9,711 nt of DNA from Alphaproteobacteria bacterium MarineAlpha9_Bin7 (GTDB lineage Bacteria; Pseudomonadota; Alphaproteobacteria; UBA7887), in NCBI GenBank assembly GCA_002938115.1, contig PTKD01000056.1, positions 1-9,711 of the forward strand. The letters are read 5' to 3'. Positions 6,439 to 9,711 of this stretch are shown in pieces. Position 1 is the first letter of the stretch. Each line of letters starts with the position of its first letter. The notes under the pieces are model-generated. The model saw only the letters and a list, made by a program, of their open reading frames with translations. It did not search any database and was not told where the DNA came from. Made by a program: the position numbers and the translations under genes.

Positions 6439-6927
6439 ATGGTGGATGATCTAACGGAATATTCATCAGTTGTCGCGGAATTATTGAAATCCCGTGGAGA
6501 AACTGTGGCGGTTGCGGAATCTTCGGCGGGAGGCTTGATATCGGCGTCGTTGCTTTCGATCCCCGGTGCATCCGCGTACTTCTTGGGCGGTGGCGTAATT
6601 TATACGTTGGCTGCGAGGAATTCACTTTTGCCGGATGGGGGGAATGCGCTAAAGGGGATTCGCTCTGCATCGGAACCCTATGCGTCATGGCTCTCTACAT
6701 CCATCCGGGATCACCTGGGTTCCACCTGGGGATTGGCAGAAACCGGCGCATCTGGTCCCGATGGAAACCGATACGGGGACAAACCAGGCCATACATGCCT
6801 TGCTGTTTCGGGACCTGCAGAACAAATATGTACTCTCGAGACGGCGAAAAATGGCAGGCAGCACAACATGTGGGAGTTTACACGGGCTGCGTTACTGCTC
6901 TTGGAAAAGGCAATCCGATTTAGATAG
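6439..6927 (+). CDS. CinA C-terminal-domain (PncC-like) family protein
   Basis: Stand-alone CinA-C domain protein of 162 aa, the length expected for nicotinamide-mononucleotide deamidase (PncC) relatives, predicted cytosolic. Motifs from the chosen start are 'VAVAESSAGGLISA' (23-36), 'IPGASAYFLGGGVIYTLAAR' (41-60) and 'LAETGASGPDGNRYGDKPGH' (99-118). The pattern matches a proteobacterial CinA subfamily more than classical PncC. The usual 'ESCTGG' is 'ESSAGG', the Lys of 'YSNEAK' is Arg60, and the 'GPTGG' loop becomes 'GASGPDGNRYGD'. Deamidase activity is therefore uncertain. I use ATG 6439: GGGAGAG (6426-6432) lies 6 nt before it, whereas the ATG at 6424 has no ribosome site and would itself overlap that sequence. 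It heads a + strand run with the symporter genes, separated from them by 93 nt. Confidence 0.82.
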   Translation: MVDDLTEYSSVVAELLKSRGETVAVAESSAGGLISASLLSIPGASAYFLGGGVIYTLAARNSLLPDGGNALKGIRSASEPYASWLSTSIRDHLGSTWGLAETGASGPDGNRYGDKPGHTCLAVSGPAEQICTLETAKNGRQHNMWEFTRAALLLLEKAIRFR

Positions 6928-7020
6928 TGGGGTACCCGACGAGTTGAACACGATTGCGCTCTTATGAGTTCGTCGCGTAGTATTCAGGCTGAACACACGG
7001 GGCCGCGACAGGGAGGGCGT

Positions 7021-7266
7021 ATGGCGGAATCTGAGGGCACTACAGGCGACCTTGGTGGCCGGCGGGTCGCGACCCGTGCGTTCGTTCTCTTTATCATTGC
7101 CATCGCATTGGTGATGATTTTTCCTATTTACGGACTTGGAAACCGTGTTGAGCCATATGTGTTTGGCATTCCTTTCTCTATGTTTTGGGTCGTTTTTTGG
7201 ATCATTGTCGAATTTTTTGCGGTGATCGCATTCTTCCTCTATGAGCATGGAGGGGAGACAAAATAG
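7021..7266 (+). CDS. Small DUF3311-like membrane protein, putative symporter partner
   Basis: Membrane protein of 81 aa with two predicted transmembrane helices, about 20-37 and 54-74. Between them lies 'NRVEPYVFGIPFSMFW' (41-56), the recognisable core of DUF3311 proteins ('NR.EP..FG.PF'). Such proteins are typically encoded directly upstream of sodium:solute symporters, exactly as here, and are thought to be small accessory subunits. No activity of its own is known. I choose ATG 7021 because GGGAGGG (7011-7017) lies just before it. An in-frame ATG at 6964 would add 19 residues of charged, polar sequence without a good ribosome site. Its TAG stop abuts the symporter ATG with no gap, so translation is surely coupled. 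Confidence 0.8.
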   Translation: MAESEGTTGDLGGRRVATRAFVLFIIAIALVMIFPIYGLGNRVEPYVFGIPFSMFWVVFWIIVEFFAVIAFFLYEHGGETK

Positions 7267-8739
7267 ATGGAACCGTGGGTCGTCGCAATTGTCGCTATGA
7301 CGGTTTATCTGGTGTTTGCGTTTGCACTTGGTTTGTTGGCAGGTCGTGGTCGTTCCTTTTTCTCAGTTTCCGAATATGCCGTTGCGGATCGCGGGCTTGG
7401 TTTGTTCGTTATGTGGTTCCTCATGGGAGGAACGATATTCTCCGCTTTTGCTTTCCTCGGAGGACCAGGCTGGGCTTATTCGAAGGGTGCGGCGGCATTT
7501 TACATTCTCGCGTATGCCGCATTGGGTCTGTTGCCCTGGTACATTATCGGCCCGAAGGTAGCGCGCCTTGGTGCTCGACATAATTATTTTACGATGGGGG
7601 ATTTGCTCGCCGACCGTTATCAGTCTCGAGTATTGGTTGTAATAGTGGGCGTCGTTTCGGTGCTAGCATTTATCCAATATCTGACACTTCAAATAAAAGG
7701 CATTGCGTATGTCTTCAATGTCCTTACCGAAGGACACATACCCATATGGCTGGGGGCACTGATAGCGTACGGGATCGTGGTCATTTACGTTATTACGAGC
7801 GGTGTCCGGGGCGCGGCCTGGAGTGACGTCTTGCAAGCCATTTTGATGTTGGTAGTGGCATGGGTCTTAAGTGCTTATCTGGTGAGTCACCTTCACGGAG
7901 GCATTGGTCCCATGTTCGAGTCCGTGGCACGTGAAAAGCCGTCTGACTTTTTGATAATAGGAGGTGCCGGGTCCGCGATGTCTGCTGCTGCGTATTCTAG
8001 TGCAATTGTGGTGTCAATGATTGGTTTTATGATGTGGCCGCACTTGTTTACGAAGTCGTACACCACGAGTGAACGGCGGATAAAACTTACTGTAATGGCC
8101 TATCCTTTGTTCGCCCTATTTTTGGTGCCTGTTTTGTTTATTGGTTTTGCGGCGATTGGGGTGGTGCCGCCTGACGCGTTAGATAGTTCTGACCAGGTAT
8201 TGCCTTATCTTATTACCCATGAATTAGGTGGATCGGGTCTTATTTATGGTCTAATTGGCGCTGGTGCTTTGGCTGCCGCGATGTCGTCAGCCGATGCGAT
8301 TACTCATGGTGCATCAGTTTCTGTTGGGCGAGATGTTGTGGCTCCACTGAAACCAAATATGATGGATCGCACACAGCTTTTGGTCATGCGAGTAGCCGTA
8401 GTTCTGGTTGGCGCTGCCGCTTATTATTTGGCCATTTTTGGGGCCCAAGGCTTGATTCAGTTACTGCTTGGTGCGTATGGGGCAATAGTCCAGTTTGCGC
8501 CGTCGGTTTATGGCGCGTTGTTTTGGCGCCGTGGAACGCGACTGGGTGCGGTTTGTGGCTTATTGGTTGGCGTAGGCGTAAATTTCTACTTTCAGCTTCT
8601 TGCTGATGCAAAGCCGTTCGATCTTCATGCGGGATTGCTGGGCTTGATCGCAAATATAGTTGTGTTTGTCGGCTTGAGTTTGTTGATTCGTCCGAGCGAC
8701 GAAGACGCGGCACACGGTGCACGTTTCGTGAATTCCTAA
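7267..8739 (+). CDS. Sodium:solute symporter (SSS family)
   Basis: Inner-membrane transporter of 490 aa with about 13 hydrophobic segments, a normal size for the solute:sodium symporter family. TM1 (about 5-25) leads to 'FFSVSEYAVADRGLG' (31-45). Next comes 'GGTIFSAFAFLGGPGWAYSKGAAAFY' across 54-79, typical of the family's first core repeat. 'TSGVRGAAWSDVLQAILM' (177-194) is the conserved family signature around TM5-6. 'LAAAMSSADAITHGASVSVGRDV' (335-357) is the TM8-type helix, whose Ser340/Ser341 match the Na2-site residues of PutP. With the DUF3311-like partner immediately upstream it resembles organic-acid, amino-acid or pantothenate-type members; the substrate is not readable. GGAGGGGAG (7249-7257) provides a strong ribosome site inside the preceding gene. 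The stop is 8 nt from the opposing HupE gene. Confidence 0.93.
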   Translation: MEPWVVAIVAMTVYLVFAFALGLLAGRGRSFFSVSEYAVADRGLGLFVMWFLMGGTIFSAFAFLGGPGWAYSKGAAAFYILAYAALGLLPWYIIGPKVARLGARHNYFTMGDLLADRYQSRVLVVIVGVVSVLAFIQYLTLQIKGIAYVFNVLTEGHIPIWLGALIAYGIVVIYVITSGVRGAAWSDVLQAILMLVVAWVLSAYLVSHLHGGIGPMFESVAREKPSDFLIIGGAGSAMSAAAYSSAIVVSMIGFMMWPHLFTKSYTTSERRIKLTVMAYPLFALFLVPVLFIGFAAIGVVPPDALDSSDQVLPYLITHELGGSGLIYGLIGAGALAAAMSSADAITHGASVSVGRDVVAPLKPNMMDRTQLLVMRVAVVLVGAAAYYLAIFGAQGLIQLLLGAYGAIVQFAPSVYGALFWRRGTRLGAVCGLLVGVGVNFYFQLLADAKPFDLHAGLLGLIANIVVFVGLSLLIRPSDEDAAHGARFVNS

Positions 8740-8747
8740 TGGAGAGC

Positions 8748-9377
8748 TTAGCTGAAACTGGATATTGGCATGTTGGTGGCCATAAAAGTCAATCCAACAC
8801 CGATCATCACCACTCCCATAATGCGGACGGCGGTATTCGAGTACCTGTTCGTGGCGCTCACGCTTACAAAATATATAACTAAACATGAGACAGCATACTG
8901 AACTGCCAAGAGGCCCATAAGGTATGCAGTAAGCGGAGCCGCTTCAGACCCCACTATACTGTCTCCATATGCGTATCCATGCAGCACGCCCGCAGCGGCA
9001 AAAATACAGATGATGTTTGCCACCCTTAAGTGTCTCCCACGGAGCACCAAAGCACCTAAGAGAAAGACCGAGCAAGCGACGGCGAACTCAATCATATGAA
9101 ATTCCATCAGTGTTAATTTCAGAAAGATTCCGCACAGAGTGCCCGTAAGAAATGCAACGGGTAAAAAATAAGGCCTCGGATGTAGGAAGGATACTAATCC
9201 CATTCCCACTATAAACGTTAAGTGATCAAATCCTATAATGGGGTGCCCAAGTCCCGAGAGAAAACCGCTTAAAAAAGTAACTGGGAGCTCACCATCCATT
9301 ACATGATGCGCGAGCAATGGACTCGCCCAAAATAGCAAGGCGATAAAAACGATTGGCATAACTTTGCGCGTTGTCAT
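8748..9377 (-). CDS. HupE/UreJ-family metal permease-like membrane protein
   Basis: Membrane protein of 209 aa, normal for HupE/UreJ, a family linked to nickel or cobalt uptake. An N-terminal signal segment (1-23, Lys/Arg then a hydrophobic stretch ending 'SPLLA') would be cut to leave a histidine-rich 'HHVMDGE' start, as in known HupE proteins. The signature 'GLGHPIIGFDHLTFIVG' (42-58) carries H45, D51 and H52. Further polar membrane residues are 'EFHMIEFA' (92-99) and 'VLHGYAYGDS' (131-140). About six to seven helices follow the signal. No hydrogenase, urease or nickel-enzyme gene lies in the window, so the metal is unknown. I saw no cobalamin-riboswitch-like box in the 136-nt upstream gap. 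The ribosome site is weak (AGAGAAG). A TGT-TATAAT promoter element is 49 nt upstream. The gene is convergent with the symporter. Confidence 0.88.
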   Translation of the reverse strand: MTTRKVMPIVFIALLFWASPLLAHHVMDGELPVTFLSGFLSGLGHPIIGFDHLTFIVGMGLVSFLHPRPYFLPVAFLTGTLCGIFLKLTLMEFHMIEFAVACSVFLLGALVLRGRHLRVANIICIFAAAGVLHGYAYGDSIVGSEAAPLTAYLMGLLAVQYAVSCLVIYFVSVSATNRYSNTAVRIMGVVMIGVGLTFMATNMPISSFS

Positions 9378-9425
9378 CAGCTTCTCTCTTATGCCCTGCT
9401 TTTTCCTGAAGATGAGTGCATGTAG

Positions 9426-9434
9426 ATTATAACA
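9426..9434 (-). promoter_or_regulatory. Extended -10 promoter for the HupE-like gene
   Basis: On the reverse strand the sequence reads TGT-TATAAT, a perfect -10 hexamer with the TGn extension. No good -35 lies 16-18 nt upstream (best is TTTCTA), as is often true of extended -10 promoters. Transcription would start near 9419, giving a leader of about 40 nt before the ATG at 9377. It lies after the terminator of the upstream reverse-strand gene, so the HupE-like gene is probably transcribed on its own. Confidence 0.5.
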
Positions 9435-9480
9435 ATTCCGTGATGGCTAGAAAGAGAACACAAATGTGTAAACCAGGCGT

Positions 9481-9515
9481 AAAGAAAATCCCTTCAAAAG
9501 TATAACTTTGGGATT
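9481..9515 (-). terminator. Rho-independent terminator of the right-edge gene
   Basis: Read on the reverse strand, AATCCC (9510-9515) pairs with GGGATT (9487-9492). Inside, AAAGT pairs with ACTTT around a TAT loop, leaving a small asymmetric bulge. The hairpin runs straight into TTTTCTTT (9481-9488). The 5' arm begins within the stop codon of the upstream gene. Stem strength is moderate; pairing was judged by eye. Confidence 0.5.
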
Positions 9516-9711
9516 AGTAGTCAGAAATTGAGGTACCAAACGCCTCAGCCTCAAATTTTCGAAACAACGTTGTCATGGAACGTTGAAACTCAGATTGGAC
9601 CGTTGCAAGCTTGTCAAATGGCACCGGAATCGTAGCTTGTAAAACCTCCGCCAGGGTGTCGCCTCGTTCGATTGATTCCATTGTTGTTTGCTGCAAGAAA
9701 GTTAAATAGGC
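9514..9711 (-). CDS. C-terminal fragment of a probable MBL-fold metallo-hydrolase (5' end outside window)
   Basis: The frame is open to the window edge: 65 codons are visible and end at TAA (9514-9516). A TTG at 9694-9696 or ATG at 9679-9681 could be read as a start, but neither has a ribosome site and the frame continues upstream as 'AYLTFLQQTTMESIERG', so I treat it as partial. The pattern 'YL..L.....ESIERGDTLAEVLQ' followed by 'PVPFDKL' and 'TLFRKFEAEAF' looks like the helical tail found after the metal-binding domain in some MBL-fold hydrolases of the quinoprotein-relay/SoxH-like type. All zinc ligands would lie outside the window, so this is a resemblance only. A terminator hairpin overlaps the stop. 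Confidence 0.5.
   Translation of the reverse strand, partial: AYLTFLQQTTMESIERGDTLAEVLQATIPVPFDKLATVQSEFQRSMTTLFRKFEAEAFGTSISDY

Noticed and set aside
9378..9513. Cobalamin or nickel riboswitch ahead of the HupE-like gene
   Set aside because: The gap is only 136 nt, contains a promoter and a terminator, and shows no B12-box-like or other recognisable aptamer sequence.

Overview
The window is a roughly 50% GC stretch of bacterial chromosome with densely packed metabolic genes. The gene content (two glutathione S-transferase-like proteins, a family III CoA-transferase, a double-hotdog protein, a NIPSNAP protein and a CinA-like protein) suggests a proteobacterium, probably an uncultivated marine or aquatic lineage close to Alphaproteobacteria. 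That is an impression from protein style. No rRNA, tRNA or taxonomic marker is present to confirm it.

Layout. 277-1503 (+): an enolase-superfamily (mandelate racemase/galactonate dehydratase-like) sugar-acid enzyme. 1555-2403 (-): a luciferase-like F420/FMN oxidoreductase convergent with it. After a 239-nt divergent gap comes a tight co-directional run at 2643-6053 (+): GST, GST, CaiB/BaiF CoA-transferase, double-hotdog MaoC-like protein, with gaps of 36, 38 and 1 nt. 6056-6373 (-): a NIPSNAP-family protein with a TTG start, ending 2 nt from the hotdog gene. A promoter-like site at 6367-6395 heads a second + strand run: CinA-family protein, small DUF3311-like membrane protein, and sodium:solute symporter (6439-8739). 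8748-9377 (-): a HupE/UreJ-type metal permease with its own extended -10 promoter. At the right edge, 9514-9711 (-) is the C-terminal end of a protein resembling MBL-fold hydrolases, closed by a hairpin terminator.

Taken together this looks like accessory catabolism. The symporter pair could import an organic acid or similar solute. The CoA-transferase would activate an acid to its thioester and the hotdog protein would hydrate or dehydrate the acyl-CoA. The GSTs could do glutathione-dependent isomerisation or cleavage, and the enolase-superfamily enzyme and LLM oxidoreductase act on sugar acids or on unknown substrates. The actual substrate cannot be read from the sequence. I see no mobile element, CRISPR array, phage gene, toxin-antitoxin pair or defence system. 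The most interesting points are the altered active-site positions of the enolase-superfamily protein and the uncharacterised GST-GST-CoA-transferase-hotdog cluster.
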